Below, in pieces: positions 18,108-27,917 of a stretch of 52,500 nt of DNA. Below the pieces are notes generated by a model. That model saw nothing but the letters and a program-made list of their open reading frames with translations. It had not been told where the DNA came from and did no database searches. Numbering within the stretch: position 1 is the first letter of the stretch; every line of letters starts with the position of its first letter. A program made the translations under genes and the position numbers. This stretch comes from Caryophanales bacterium (GTDB lineage: Bacteria > Bacillota > Bacilli > Exiguobacteriales > Exiguobacteriaceae): the NCBI GenBank assembly GCA_902362975.1, contig CABIYO010000001.1:1-52500 (forward strand). The letters are read 5' to 3'.

Positions 18108-18167
18108 TTTTTGTCGCGTAGCGTAACTCAAAAAACTTTTTCACAACATCAAAGGAGGAAAACCATA

Positions 18168-18536
18168 ATGGCTTTCAACAAAGAGCAATTCATCGAAGAC
18201 CTCAAATCAATGACGGTTCTCGAACTTAACGAACTTGTAAAAACAATCGAAGAAGAATTCGGCGTATCAGCAGCAGCTCCAGTTGCAGTTGCAGGTGCTG
18301 GCGCAGGCGCAGCAGCTGAAGAGAAAACTGAATTCGATGTAATCCTCACAAACGCTGGCGCTGGTAAAATCAACGTCATCAAAGCTGTTCGTGAAATCAC
18401 AGGTCTCGGTCTTAAAGAAGCAAAAGCACTCGTTGACGGAACTCCAGCTCCAGTCAAAGAAGGTGTTTCTAAAGAAGACGCTGACGCAATCAAAGCTAAG
18501 CTTGAAGAAGCTGGCGCATCTGTTGAAGTTAAGTAA
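18168..18536 (+). CDS. rplL: 50S ribosomal protein L7/L12
   Basis: L12 is the multicopy stalk protein that recruits translational GTPases. The 122 residues have an N-terminal dimerisation part (1-36), an Ala/Gly-rich hinge ([18 protein letters not shown]) and the C-domain ([36 protein letters not shown]) that contacts factors. ATG 18168 follows AAAGGAGGAAAACC. A strong terminator follows. Confidence 0.97.
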   Translation: MAFNKEQFIEDLKSMTVLELNELVKTIEEEFGVSAAAPVAVAGAGAGAAAEEKTEFDVILTNAGAGKINVIKAVREITGLGLKEAKALVDGTPAPVKEGVSKEDADAIKAKLEEAGASVEVK

Positions 18537-18554
18537 TTCTACTTCACAACCTAT

Positions 18555-18587
18555 AGAAGCTCGCCATGGCGAGCTTCTTTTATTTCC
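18555..18587 (+). terminator. Terminator after rplL
   Basis: GAAGCTCGCC (18556-18565) and GGCGAGCTTC (18568-18577) are perfect complements with a two-base AT centre, followed by TTTTATTT. It ends the rplJL unit before the methyltransferase gene. Confidence 0.88.
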
Positions 18588-18615
18588 TTGAAGAATGGGT
18601 TAGGGGGTTCAACGC

Positions 18616-19212
18616 ATGGGAGATCATTACTATACGAACGATCCACGTTCGGAAAGTGCCCCAGAGACATGGACGTATGAGTTGCGAGGGAAACAGTATC
18701 ATTTCACTTCGGACCGCGGTGTGTTCTCGAAAGGGTCGGTCGATTTTGGGTCACGTCTTTTAATTGAAACGTTTGAGATGCCTGATGTATCGGGACGTAT
18801 TTTAGATGTAGGCTGCGGCTATGGTCCGATGGGGATTTCGCTTGCCGATGCCTCTGGGCGTGAGGCCTTGCTCATTGATGTGAATGAGCGTGCGCTAGCG
18901 CTCTCTGAGCAAAACGCCGCCCGTAATGGAGTGACGGTCGAAACACGGCTTTCTCACGCGTATGACGCGGTGGGGGGAGAACGGTTTGCCGCCATTGTCA
19001 CCAATCCGCCGATTCGTGCGGGGAAACAAGTCGTCCATACGATCTTGCGTGAAGCACATACGCACCTCGTCGATGGGGGAGCAATCTATGTCGTCATTCA
19101 AAAGAAACAAGGAGCACCTTCTGCTAAAAAGTTATTAGAAGAGGTGTTTGGTCAAGTTGAAACGATCGCGAAAGAAAAAGGTTACTTTATTTTCCGAGCA
19201 ATTCGGTCTTGA
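18616..19212 (+). CDS. ybxB: RsmC-like class I methyltransferase (YbxB family)
   Basis: The 198-residue protein has a SAM-binding Rossmann fold: motif I ILDVGCGYGPMG (62-73), the acidic strand LLIDVNERAL, and catalytic NPPI (130-133) typical of enzymes that methylate exocyclic amino groups of bases. It resembles the C-terminal half of RsmC (16S rRNA guanine N2), so rRNA or tRNA guanine is a likely but unproven substrate. It lies between rplL and rpoB, as ybxB does in B. subtilis. ATG 18616 follows TTAGGGGGTT. Confidence 0.88.
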   Translation: MGDHYYTNDPRSESAPETWTYELRGKQYHFTSDRGVFSKGSVDFGSRLLIETFEMPDVSGRILDVGCGYGPMGISLADASGREALLIDVNERALALSEQNAARNGVTVETRLSHAYDAVGGERFAAIVTNPPIRAGKQVVHTILREAHTHLVDGGAIYVVIQKKQGAPSAKKLLEEVFGQVETIAKEKGYFIFRAIRS

Positions 19213-19229
19213 CAAACGGTGAAGTCTTG

Positions 19230-19258
19230 TTGACTCACTATAACGTATATGCTAACAT
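19230..19258 (+). promoter_or_regulatory. SigA-type promoter of rpoB-rpoC
   Basis: TTGACT (19230-19235), a 17-base spacer and TAACAT (19253-19258) preceded by TGC. It starts 18 bases after the methyltransferase stop codon and gives a 5' UTR of about 140 nt. Confidence 0.8.
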
Positions 19259-19263
19259 TATAA

Positions 19264-19405
19264 AATGCCATTGGAATGGGATTCGCTTGAAACTGCCGTG
19301 TCTGCCGCTTTTTAGAGACGGAAAACGAGCGACATTCAATGACAATGTTCGATTATTACGCCCGAAAAATTCGCTAAAGAATTGGGGGTCTGAGAGGTGA
19401 ATCAG
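19264..19405 (+). promoter_or_regulatory. rpoB 5' untranslated region with short hairpins
   Basis: The leader is non-coding. Visible pairings are CCGTGTCT (19296-19303) with AGAGACGG (19314-19321), one mismatch, and GACATT with AATGTT further on. There is no terminator-like T run. RpoBC autoregulation is known in other bacteria, but nothing here proves it. Confidence 0.4.
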
Positions 19406-22400
19406 TTGACTGGTCAACTTGTTCAGTACGGTCGTCACCGTCAGAGAAGAAGCTTTGCCCGTATCAGTGAGGTATTAGAGCTTCCGAATTTGATTGAAAT
19501 TCAAACTGCTTCTTATGAGTGGTTCTTGCGTGAAGGATTGAAGGAAATGTTCACAGACATTTCGCCGATTTCCGACTTCACAGGAAACCTCGTATTGGAG
19601 TTCATCGATTACTCACTCGGTGAGCCGAAGTATTCTATCGATGAATCGAAGGAGCGCGACGTTACTTATTCTGCGCCACTTCGCGTAAAAGTGCGTCTCC
19701 AAAACAAAGAGACAGGTGAGCTCAAAGAACAAGAAGTGTTCATGGGGGATTTCCCGCTCATGACAGAATCGGGAACGTTTATCATCAATGGTGCAGAACG
19801 CGTCATCGTTTCCCAGCTTGTCCGTTCACCGAGCGTGTACTATAACGCTAAACTCGATAAAAACGGTAAACGTGGATTTGGCGCAACTGTCATTCCGAAC
19901 CGTGGTGCTTGGCTCGAACTCGAGACAGATGCCAAAGATATCGTTTATGTTCGTATCGACCGTACCCGTAAAATTCCGGTAACGGTGTTGTTGCGTGCCC
20001 TCGGATTCGGTACGGACCAAGAAATTATCGACCTTCTCGGGGATGACGAATACCTTCGTAACACCCTTGAAAAAGATAATACGGAGTCTACAGAGAAAGC
20101 GTTGATCGAGATTTATGAGCGTCTCCGCCCTGGTGAACCACCAACGGTAGAAAATGCGAAATCTCTTCTCGTATCACGTTTCTTCGACCCGAAACGTTAC
20201 GACTTAGCGAACGTCGGTCGCTATAAGATGAACAAAAAACTTCATCTTAAGAACCGTTTGTTCGGTCAAAAATTAGCGGAAACGCTCGTGGATCCGGAAA
20301 CAGGTGAAGTACTCGCCGAAGCCGGAACAATCCTCGACCGCCGCAACTTAGATCGTATCCTCCCGCACTTGGAGAACGGCCTTGGCTATATCGATGCGGA
20401 ACCAACTGGTGGTGTCGCTGAAGGTGAGCCATTCGGTCTTCAGTCAATCAAAGTCATCTCACCGGATGACCCAGATGGAGAGCGTATCTTGAACATCATC
20501 GGAAATGGCAATATCGATCGCAGCGTAAAACATATTACGCCAGCCGATATTATCGCTTCAATCAACTACTTCTTCAACTTACTTCACGAAGTCGGAACAA
20601 CAGATGACATCGACCACTTAGGAAACCGTCGTCTTCGTTCAGTCGGAGAACTTCTCCAAAACCAATTCCGAATCGGGCTTTCCCGTATGGAACGTGTCGT
20701 AAAAGAACGTATGTCGATTCAAGATCAAAATGCGATCACACCACAGGCGCTCATCAACATCCGCCCGGTTATCGCATCACTTAAAGAGTTCTTCGGTAGC
20801 TCGCAATTGTCACAGTTCATGGACCAAACAAACCCGCTCGCAGAGCTGACGCACAAGCGTCGTCTCTCTGCACTTGGACCGGGTGGTTTGACACGTGAGC
20901 GTGCCGGTTTCGAAGTTCGAGACGTTCACTATTCGCACTACGGTCGGATGTGTCCAATCGAAACACCAGAGGGACCGAACATCGGACTTATCAACTCACT
21001 CTCGTCTTATGCGAAAGTGAACGAGTACGGTTTCATCGAAGCACCATACCGTCGTGTTGACCCGGAAACCGGTCTTGTTACTGACGATATTCAATATATG
21101 ACGGCTGACGAGGAAGACCTCTATGTCGTCGCACAGGCAAACATGCCGCTCACAGAAGATGGCCACTTTGCAGACGAACAAGTTCTTTGCCGTTTCCGCG
21201 GACAAAACTTGTCAGTCGAGCCAAGTCGAGTGGACTACATGGACGTTTCGCCGAAACAGGTTGTTTCTGCAGCGACAGCATGTATCCCGTTCCTCGAGAA
21301 TGATGACTCGAACCGTGCCCTCATGGGAGCGAACATGCAACGTCAAGCAGTACCACTCCTTCAACCGGATTCACCGATTGTCGGTACCGGCATGGAGTAC
21401 GTATCTGCGAAAGACTCTGGGGCAGCTATCATTGCGAAATACCCAGGTGTCGTTGAACGCGTCACAGCGCGTGAAATCTTGATTCGTCGCACGTCTGACG
21501 TGAACGGTTCTGAGGTTTCAGGTGACCTTGACCGTTACAAACTTCAAAAATATGTCCGTTCGAACCAAGGAACATGTTATAACCAAAAACCAATCGTCGC
21601 AGCTGGTGACCGTGTCGAAAAAGGGGAAATCCTTGCAGACGGTCCATCGATGGATATGGGTGAGCTCGCGCTCGGCCGTAACGTCGTCGTTGCCTTCATG
21701 ACATGGGATGGTTATAACTACGAGGATGCGATCATCATGAGTGAGCGTCTCGTGAAAGATGACGTGTACACGTCGATTCATATCGAAGAGTACGAGTCAG
21801 AGTCGCGCGACACGAAACTCGGACCAGAGGAAATCACACGTGATATTCCAAACGTCGGAGATGATGCACTTCGTAACTTGGACGATCGCGGAATTATCCG
21901 CATCGGAGCTGAAGTCAAGGATGGTGATATCCTCGTCGGTAAAGTAACACCTAAGGGCGTTACGGAATTGACGGCGGAAGAGCGTCTCTTGCACGCAATC
22001 TTCGGGGAGAAGGCACGTGAAGTACGTGATACGTCACTTCGTGTACCAAACGGTGGAGATGGAATCATCTTGGATGTCAAAGTGTTCGACCGTGAAAACG
22101 GTGACGAGTTGTCTCCAGGCGTCAACCAAATGGTACGTGTCTATATCGTTCAAAAACGTAAGATTCACGAAGGGGATAAGATGGCGGGACGTCACGGTAA
22201 CAAAGGTGTTATCTCGCGGATCCTCCCTGAAGAAGATATGCCATACATGCCAGACGGTACACCGGTTGACATCATGCTCAACCCGCTTGGGGTACCATCT
22301 CGTATGAACATCGGTCAAGTACTTGAACTCCACCTTGGTATGGCGGCGAAGAAGCTCGGTATCAAAGTGGCAACACCTGTATTCGATGGAGCGCGTGAGG

Positions 22401-22954
22401 AAGACGTATGGGCAACGATTGAAGAGGCTGGTATGGATAAAGATGCGAAAACGCGTCTCTACGATGGTCGTACGGGTGAACCGTTCGATAACCGCGTCTC
22501 GGTCGGTGTCATGTACATGATCAAACTCGCGCACATGGTTGATGACAAACTTCACGCTCGTTCGACAGGACCATACTCACTCGTCACACAACAACCGCTC
22601 GGTGGTAAAGCACAGTTCGGTGGTCAGCGCTTCGGGGAGATGGAAGTTTGGGCTCTTGAAGCGTACGGTGCAGCCTACACGCTCCAAGAAATCTTGACAA
22701 TCAAGTCGGATGATACGGTCGGTCGTGTGAAAGCATATGAGGCCATCGTGAAAGGCGAGAGCGTTCCGAAAGCGGGCGTTCCTGAATCATTCCGCGTCTT
22801 GATCAAAGAGCTTCAAGCGCTCGGTATGGAAGTCAAGATGATGTCAGCGGATGATGAAGAAGTCGAAATGAAAGATGAAGATGACGACAACATCCCGAAC
22901 GCAACATCGGCGTTAGAACAAGTCGTTCAACCGACTGTTACGGAAGAGGAATAA
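19406..22954 (+). CDS. rpoB: DNA-directed RNA polymerase subunit beta
   Basis: The catalytic beta subunit, 1182 residues. The N-terminus [21 protein letters not shown], the rifampicin region (about 464-495: [32 protein letters not shown] in two stretches, wild-type in appearance), the [10 protein letters not shown] active-site segment and the [26 protein letters not shown] end are all present. The C-terminus is acidic ([14 protein letters not shown]). I chose TTG 19406, as in B. subtilis, because GAGAGG ends directly before the alternative GTG 19397 but is well spaced for the TTG. It is transcribed with rpoC. Confidence 0.96.
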   Translation: MTGQLVQYGRHRQRRSFARISEVLELPNLIEIQTASYEWFLREGLKEMFTDISPISDFTGNLVLEFIDYSLGEPKYSIDESKERDVTYSAPLRVKVRLQNKETGELKEQEVFMGDFPLMTESGTFIINGAERVIVSQLVRSPSVYYNAKLDKNGKRGFGATVIPNRGAWLELETDAKDIVYVRIDRTRKIPVTVLLRALGFGTDQEIIDLLGDDEYLRNTLEKDNTESTEKALIEIYERLRPGEPPTVENAKSLLVSRFFDPKRYDLANVGRYKMNKKLHLKNRLFGQKLAETLVDPETGEVLAEAGTILDRRNLDRILPHLENGLGYIDAEPTGGVAEGEPFGLQSIKVISPDDPDGERILNIIGNGNIDRSVKHITPADIIASINYFFNLLHEVGTTDDIDHLGNRRLRSVGELLQNQFRIGLSRMERVVKERMSIQDQNAITPQALINIRPVIASLKEFFGSSQLSQFMDQTNPLAELTHKRRLSALGPGGLTRERAGFEVRDVHYSHYGRMCPIETPEGPNIGLINSLSSYAKVNEYGFIEAPYRRVDPETGLVTDDIQYMTADEEDLYVVAQANMPLTEDGHFADEQVLCRFRGQNLSVEPSRVDYMDVSPKQVVSAATACIPFLENDDSNRALMGANMQRQAVPLLQPDSPIVGTGMEYVSAKDSGAAIIAKYPGVVERVTAREILIRRTSDVNGSEVSGDLDRYKLQKYVRSNQGTCYNQKPIVAAGDRVEKGEILADGPSMDMGELALGRNVVVAFMTWDGYNYEDAIIMSERLVKDDVYTSIHIEEYESESRDTKLGPEEITRDIPNVGDDALRNLDDRGIIRIGAEVKDGDILVGKVTPKGVTELTAEERLLHAIFGEKAREVRDTSLRVPNGGDGIILDVKVFDRENGDELSPGVNQMVRVYIVQKRKIHEGDKMAGRHGNKGVISRILPEEDMPYMPDGTPVDIMLNPLGVPSRMNIGQVLELHLGMAAKKLGIKVATPVFDGAREEDVWATIEEAGMDKDAKTRLYDGRTGEPFDNRVSVGVMYMIKLAHMVDDKLHARSTGPYSLVTQQPLGGKAQFGGQRFGEMEVWALEAYGAAYTLQEILTIKSDDTVGRVKAYEAIVKGESVPKAGVPESFRVLIKELQALGMEVKMMSADDEEVEMKDEDDDNIPNATSALEQVVQPTVTEEE

Positions 22955-22976
22955 GGCGAAAAGGGAGGTCGGCCCC

Positions 22977-25900
22977 TTGGTAGATGTTAATCGATTTGAA
23001 TATATGAAAATCGGCTTGGCTTCATCAGAGAAGATCCGTTCGTGGTCTTACGGTGAAGTCAAAAAGCCGGAAACGATCAACTATCGTACACTTAAACCAG
23101 AGAAGGACGGATTATTCTGTGAACGAATCTTCGGTCCTACGAAAGACTGGGAATGTTACTGTGGGAAATACAAACGTATCCGTTATAAAGGAGTCATTTG
23201 TGACCGCTGTGGCGTTGAAGTGACGAAAGCGAAAGTGCGTCGCGAGCGAATGGGCCATATCGAGCTCGCGGCACCAGTTTCGCACATCTGGTACTTCAAA
23301 GGGATTCCAAGCCGCATGGGGCTTGTTCTCGACATGTCACCACGTGCGCTTGAAGAAGTCATTTACTTCGCATCTTACGTGGTCACAGAGCCAGGTGATA
23401 CTCCGCTTGAGAAGAAACAACTTCTCTCGGAAAAAGAATTCCGTCTCTACCGTGAAAAATACGGTAGCGACTTCAAAGCAGACATGGGTGCTGAAGCCAT
23501 CCGTACACTTCTTCAAGACGTGAATCTTGAAAAAGAAGTAGGCGAGCTTCGTGAAGAGTTGAAAACAGTCCAAGGTCAACGTCGTACACGTGCGATCAAA
23601 CGCTTGGAAGTTCTCGATGCATTCTTCACTTCAGGAAACAATCCAGACTGGATGATCCTCGAAGTACTTCCTGTCATCCCACCAGAGCTTCGCCCGATGG
23701 TACAGCTTGATGGTGGACGCTTTGCGACATCTGACTTAAACGATTTGTATCGTCGAGTCATCAACCGGAACAACCGTCTCAAACGTTTGCTCGACCTCGG
23801 CGCGCCGAACATCATCGTGCAAAACGAGAAGCGTATGCTTCAAGAAGCGGTTGACGCCCTCATCGACAACGGTCGTCGTGGTCGTCCGGTAACAGGTCCT
23901 GGTAACCGTCCGCTTAAATCACTTTCACACATGTTGAAAGGGAAACAAGGTCGTTTCCGTCAAAACCTTCTCGGTAAACGGGTCGACTATTCAGGACGTT
24001 CGGTTATCGTCGTAGGTCCGAACTTGAAGATGTATCAGTGTGGTCTTCCAAAAGAGATGGCACTTGAACTCTTCAAACCGTTCGTGATGAAAGAGCTTGT
24101 CGGTCGCGGCATCGCTTCAAACATCAAGAACGCCAAACGCAAAATCGAGAAGATGCAACCTGAAATCTGGGGCGTCCTTGAAGAAGTCATTCGTGAGCAT
24201 CCGGTCCTCTTGAACCGTGCCCCGACACTTCACCGCCTTGGTATTCAAGCATTCGAACCGATTCTTGTTGAAGGTCGTGCGATTCGCCTTCATCCACTCG
24301 TATGTACGGCATACAACGCCGACTTCGATGGTGACCAAATGGCCGTCCACGTTCCTCTTTCTGCAGAAGCACAAGCGGAAGCACGTATTCTCATGCTCGC
24401 TGCGCAGAACATCTTGAACCCGAAAGACGGAAAACCAGTTGTTACACCATCGCAGGATATGGTCCTCGGTAACTACTACATCTCACTCGAACGTGAAGAT
24501 GCCGTCGGTCAAGGGAAAGTGTTCTCGAACGTCAACGAGGCGTTGATTGCTTACCAAAACGGTTATGTCCACTTGCACTCGCGTGTGGCACTTCCGGCGC
24601 GTACGCTTAACAACCCGACGTTCACAGACGAACAGAATGAGAAATTGCTTATTACGACAGTTGGTAAGATGATCTTCAACGAAATCTTGCCGAATACGTT
24701 CCCATACTTGAACGAGCCAACGATGGAAAACTTACAGGAAGCAACGCCTGACAAGTACTTCATCGACAAAGGGGCGAACGTTGCGGAAGAAATCGCATCA
24801 CGTCCAATCGTCGACCCGTTTAAAAAAGGTTTCCTTGGAAAAGTCATCGCGGAAGTGTTCCAGAAGTTTGAAACGACGGAAACAAGCCGCATGCTTGACC
24901 GGATGAAAGATCTTGGCTTCAAGTACTCGACAAAAGCGGGTGTGACGGTTGGGATTGCCGATATCATCGTACTTCCGGATAAACAAGAAATCCTTGATGA
25001 AGCACAAAAACAAGTCGACCAAATCATGAAGTCGTTCCGTCGTGGTCTCATCACTGAAGATGAACGCTATGAGCGCGTTGTCCGTGCTTGGAACGAAGCG
25101 AAGGATGAAATTCAATCACGATTGATGAAATCCCTCAACCGCTTGAACCCGATCTTCATGATGTCTGACTCAGGTGCCCGTGGTAACGCATCGAACTTTA
25201 CGCAGCTTGCGGGTATGCGTGGTTTGATGGCCGCTCCATCTGGTCGCATCATCGAACTTCCAATCAAATCGTCATTCCGTGAAGGTCTGACGGTTCAAGA
25301 GTACTTCATCTCGACTCACGGGGCTCGTAAAGGTCTTGCCGATACAGCCTTGAAGACAGCCGATTCAGGTTACTTGACGCGTCGTCTCGTTGACGTAGCG
25401 CAAGATGTCATCATCCGTGAAGAGGATTGTGGAACAGACCGCGGGATCCGTGTCTCTGCACTCCGCGAAGGTACGGAAGAAATCGAAAGCTTGTACGACC
25501 GTCTCGTCGGACGTACATCGTTCGAAACGGTCACACACCCTGAAACGGGCGAAGTGTTGATTGATAAGAACGAATTGATCACAGAAGACATCGCGCGCAT
25601 CATCGTTGATGCGGGTGTTGAAAAAGTTGAAATCCGTACAGCCTTCACATGTAACACGTCACACGGCGTATGTAAGAAATGTTACGGACGCAACTTGGCA
25701 ACTGGATCAAACGTTGAAGTCGGGGAAGCCGTCGGTATCATTGCCGCACAATCAATCGGTGAGCCAGGAACGCAGCTTACAATGCGTACCTTCCACACAG
25801 GTGGGGTTGCCGGAGACGATATCACACAAGGTCTTCCACGTATTCAAGAGGTATTCGAAGCCCGTAACCCGAAAGGTCAAGCGGTCATCTCGGAAATTTC

Positions 25901-26576
25901 TGGTACGGTCATCGACTTCACAGAATCGCGTGACAAGCGTGAACTCACGGTCGAAGGATTCAGTGAGACTCGTTCATACACGATTCCATTCGGAGCACGT
26001 CTCCGCGTTCAAATCGGCGACACAGTAGAAGCTGGTGAAATCTTCACGGAAGGTTCGATCGATCCGAAAGAATTGCTCGCCGTTCGTGGTGTATCTGGTG
26101 TTCAGAACTATCTTCTTCAAGAAGTTCAAAAAGTTTACCGGATGCAAGGGGTAGAAATCGGTGATAAGCACGTCGAGGTCATGGTTCGCCAAATGCTTCG
26201 TCGTGTCAAAGTGATCGAATCAGGCGATACACCGCTTCTCCCTGGATCACTCGTCGACATCAGCGTCTTCAAAGAAGCGTGTAAAGATGCGATTCGTGAT
26301 GGAAAACACCCAGCAACTGCGAAACCAGTTCTTCTCGGAATCACGAAAGCCTCACTTGAGACAGATTCGTTCCTCTCAGCGGCTTCGTTCCAAGAAACGA
26401 CTCGCGTCTTGACAGATGCAGCAATCAAAGGGAAACGTGACTATCTCCTCGGACTCAAAGAGAACGTCATCATCGGTAAACTCGTTCCAGCTGGTACTGG
26501 AATGGCCATCTACCGTGATGTGGAACTTAAAGAAGATGAGGCGCCAGTTGCGCTCGAAGATACAACAGTCGAGTAA
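22977..26576 (+). CDS. rpoC: DNA-directed RNA polymerase subunit beta'
   Basis: The beta' subunit, 1199 residues. It has the N-terminal zinc finger (Cys60, 62, 75, 78), the Mg-binding NADFDGD motif near 447-453, the trigger-loop region with [22 protein letters not shown], and the second zinc site around [16 protein letters not shown]. The bridge-helix part follows as [29 protein letters not shown] 22977 follows AAGGGAGG with adequate spacing and matches relatives. Unlike in B. subtilis, no L7Ae-like gene follows; a 290-base non-coding stretch leads to rpsL. Confidence 0.97.
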   Translation: MVDVNRFEYMKIGLASSEKIRSWSYGEVKKPETINYRTLKPEKDGLFCERIFGPTKDWECYCGKYKRIRYKGVICDRCGVEVTKAKVRRERMGHIELAAPVSHIWYFKGIPSRMGLVLDMSPRALEEVIYFASYVVTEPGDTPLEKKQLLSEKEFRLYREKYGSDFKADMGAEAIRTLLQDVNLEKEVGELREELKTVQGQRRTRAIKRLEVLDAFFTSGNNPDWMILEVLPVIPPELRPMVQLDGGRFATSDLNDLYRRVINRNNRLKRLLDLGAPNIIVQNEKRMLQEAVDALIDNGRRGRPVTGPGNRPLKSLSHMLKGKQGRFRQNLLGKRVDYSGRSVIVVGPNLKMYQCGLPKEMALELFKPFVMKELVGRGIASNIKNAKRKIEKMQPEIWGVLEEVIREHPVLLNRAPTLHRLGIQAFEPILVEGRAIRLHPLVCTAYNADFDGDQMAVHVPLSAEAQAEARILMLAAQNILNPKDGKPVVTPSQDMVLGNYYISLEREDAVGQGKVFSNVNEALIAYQNGYVHLHSRVALPARTLNNPTFTDEQNEKLLITTVGKMIFNEILPNTFPYLNEPTMENLQEATPDKYFIDKGANVAEEIASRPIVDPFKKGFLGKVIAEVFQKFETTETSRMLDRMKDLGFKYSTKAGVTVGIADIIVLPDKQEILDEAQKQVDQIMKSFRRGLITEDERYERVVRAWNEAKDEIQSRLMKSLNRLNPIFMMSDSGARGNASNFTQLAGMRGLMAAPSGRIIELPIKSSFREGLTVQEYFISTHGARKGLADTALKTADSGYLTRRLVDVAQDVIIREEDCGTDRGIRVSALREGTEEIESLYDRLVGRTSFETVTHPETGEVLIDKNELITEDIARIIVDAGVEKVEIRTAFTCNTSHGVCKKCYGRNLATGSNVEVGEAVGIIAAQSIGEPGTQLTMRTFHTGGVAGDDITQGLPRIQEVFEARNPKGQAVISEISGTVIDFTESRDKRELTVEGFSETRSYTIPFGARLRVQIGDTVEAGEIFTEGSIDPKELLAVRGVSGVQNYLLQEVQKVYRMQGVEIGDKHVEVMVRQMLRRVKVIESGDTPLLPGSLVDISVFKEACKDAIRDGKHPATAKPVLLGITKASLETDSFLSAASFQETTRVLTDAAIKGKRDYLLGLKENVIIGKLVPAGTGMAIYRDVELKEDEAPVALEDTTVE

Positions 26577-26584
26577 AATACGTC

Positions 26585-26613
26585 TTGACAGCGCAGGTTG
26601 GCGGTGCTACTAT
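26585..26613 (+). promoter_or_regulatory. SigA-type promoter of the str operon
   Basis: TTGACA (26585-26590), a 17-base spacer and TACTAT (26608-26613) preceded by TGC, an extended -10. A 7-bp inverted repeat, TTGGCGG (26598-26604) and CCGCCAA (26623-26629), brackets the -10 and predicted start point. It begins 9 bases after rpoC. Confidence 0.88.
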
Positions 26614-26619
26614 GATTTA

Positions 26620-26866
26620 GTGCCGCCAATCGGTTGTTGTCGATGACAACGATGTCCAGCAGTCGGCAAGCTACTTGGACGTCCATCCGAACTTTCTACG
26701 GGAAGGTTTGGCTGCTACAATTGCCACTTTCAAGGTATAACTCACGTTTTTGCGAGGTCATGGAATGCCTACGCCTCGTAAAAACGTTTCGTTATGACCT
26801 TAAATGAACCACCCGGGTCGGTGGGACTAGAAAATAGCAACATTCAGGAAGGGAGGATCTTCAAAG
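26620..26866 (+). ncRNA. Structured rpsL leader RNA, unassigned
   Basis: About 245 nt of leader with no open frame of note. Visible hairpins are GTTGTC/GACAAC (26636-26641/26645-26650), AACTTTC/GAAGGTT (26690-26696/26702-26708) and a 14-bp arm ACGTTTTTGCGAGG (26744-26757) with CCTCGTAAAAACGT (26774-26787), one G-U pair. A TGGACGTCCA palindrome is at 26676-26685. No T run follows, so it is not a simple terminator. I do not recognise the family. Autoregulation by S12, S7 or another product is possible but unproven. Confidence 0.5.
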
Positions 26867-27289
26867 ATGCCTACTATTAACCAGTTAGTCCGTAAAGGAC
26901 GTAAATCGAAAGTCGTGAAATCTGACTCTCCAGCACTTAACAAAGGTTACAACAGTTTCATCAAGTCACAAACAAACGTGAGCTCACCACAAAAACGTGG
27001 TGTTTGTACACGTGTTGGTACAATGACTCCGAAGAAACCGAACTCGGCGCTTCGTAAGTATGCTCGTGTTCGTTTGACTAACCAAATCGAAGTGACTGCG
27101 TACATCCCAGGTATTGGCCACAACCTTCAAGAGCACAGCGTTGTTCTTATCCGTGGAGGACGTGTAAAAGACTTACCAGGGGTTCGTTATCACATCGTTC
27201 GTGGTGCGCTTGACACTGCAGGTGTTGATGGACGTATGCAAGGTCGTTCTAAATACGGTACGAAACGTCCGAAAGCTGCGAAAAAGTAA
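26867..27289 (+). CDS. rpsL: 30S ribosomal protein S12
   Basis: S12 lies at the decoding centre and is the streptomycin-sensitivity determinant. The 140 residues include [23 protein letters not shown] (in two stretches near 43-65) and the second decoding loop [16 protein letters not shown]. The usual lysines at the resistance positions are retained, so nothing suggests streptomycin resistance. ATG 26867 follows GGAAGGGAGGATC. First gene of the str operon. Confidence 0.97.
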   Translation: MPTINQLVRKGRKSKVVKSDSPALNKGYNSFIKSQTNVSSPQKRGVCTRVGTMTPKKPNSALRKYARVRLTNQIEVTAYIPGIGHNLQEHSVVLIRGGRVKDLPGVRYHIVRGALDTAGVDGRMQGRSKYGTKRPKAAKK

Positions 27290-27337
27290 TTCTCGCAAAC
27301 TAAACTACAATTGAAATTTTGAAAGGAGGGTACTCGG

Positions 27338-27805
27338 ATGCGTAAAAACCGTGCAGAACGTCGTGACGTTATCGCAGATCCGATCTACAACTCGAAATTG
27401 GTAACTCGCCTCATTAACCGTGTCATGTTAGACGGTAAAAAAGGTACAGCTCAAACTATCATTTACAACGCATTTAACCTCATCGCTGAACGCTCAGGCA
27501 AAGATCCTATGGAAGTGTTCGAAGAAGCAATGAACAACATCATGCCTGTACTTGAAGTTAAAGCACGCCGTGTAGGTGGAGCTAACTACCAAGTTCCTGT
27601 AGAAGTTCGTCCAGAGCGCCGTACAACACTTGGTCTTCGTTACCTCGTGAACTACGCTCGTCTCCGCAACGAAAAAACGATGGAGCAACGTATCGCGAAC
27701 GAAATCATGGATGCGGCCAACAACACTGGTGCATCTGTTAAGAAACGCGAAGATATGCATAAGATGGCAGAAGCTAACAAAGCGTTTGCTCACTATCGTT
27801 GGTAA
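27338..27805 (+). CDS. rpsG: 30S ribosomal protein S7
   Basis: S7 nucleates assembly of the 30S head. The 155 residues begin [20 protein letters not shown] and contain the conserved [11 protein letters not shown] and [16 protein letters not shown] segments. The C-terminus has [18 protein letters not shown] 27338 follows AAAGGAGGG. Second gene of the str operon, 48 bases after rpsL. Confidence 0.97.
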   Translation: MRKNRAERRDVIADPIYNSKLVTRLINRVMLDGKKGTAQTIIYNAFNLIAERSGKDPMEVFEEAMNNIMPVLEVKARRVGGANYQVPVEVRPERRTTLGLRYLVNYARLRNEKTMEQRIANEIMDAANNTGASVKKREDMHKMAEANKAFAHYRW

Positions 27806-27819
27806 TTTAATCGTAAAGT

Positions 27820-27853
27820 CCACTCCGCCAAGCATGGCTTAACGGAGTGGCTT
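27820..27853 (+). terminator. Weak hairpin between rpsG and fusA
   Basis: CCACTCCG (27820-27827) pairs perfectly with CGGAGTGG (27843-27850), with a short inner AAGC/GCTT stem, followed only by CTTTCGGG. It may partly terminate or protect the rpsLG message rather than stop transcription fully. Confidence 0.45.
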
Positions 27854-27858
27854 TCGGG

Positions 27859-27885
27859 TATAATCATATCGTGTGCGCGCACACG
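27859..27885 (+). promoter_or_regulatory. TATAAT box and palindrome before fusA
   Basis: A perfect TATAAT (27859-27864) has no recognisable -35 at 16-18 bases. Six bases later is a perfect 16-base palindrome, CGTGTGCGCGCACACG (27870-27885), at the position where transcription would start. It could be an operator or a 5' protective hairpin. Promoter activity is uncertain. Confidence 0.4.
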
Positions 27886-27917
27886 AAAATCAAACATGCG
27901 GAAGGAGAATACCCAGT

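Noticed and set aside
18555..18587. Small gene reading through the rplL 3' end
   Set aside because: The sequence is a perfect terminator hairpin with a T run.
22034..22555. 173-codon open frame on the - strand
   Set aside because: Antisense to rpoB; no ribosome binding site or recognisable domain.
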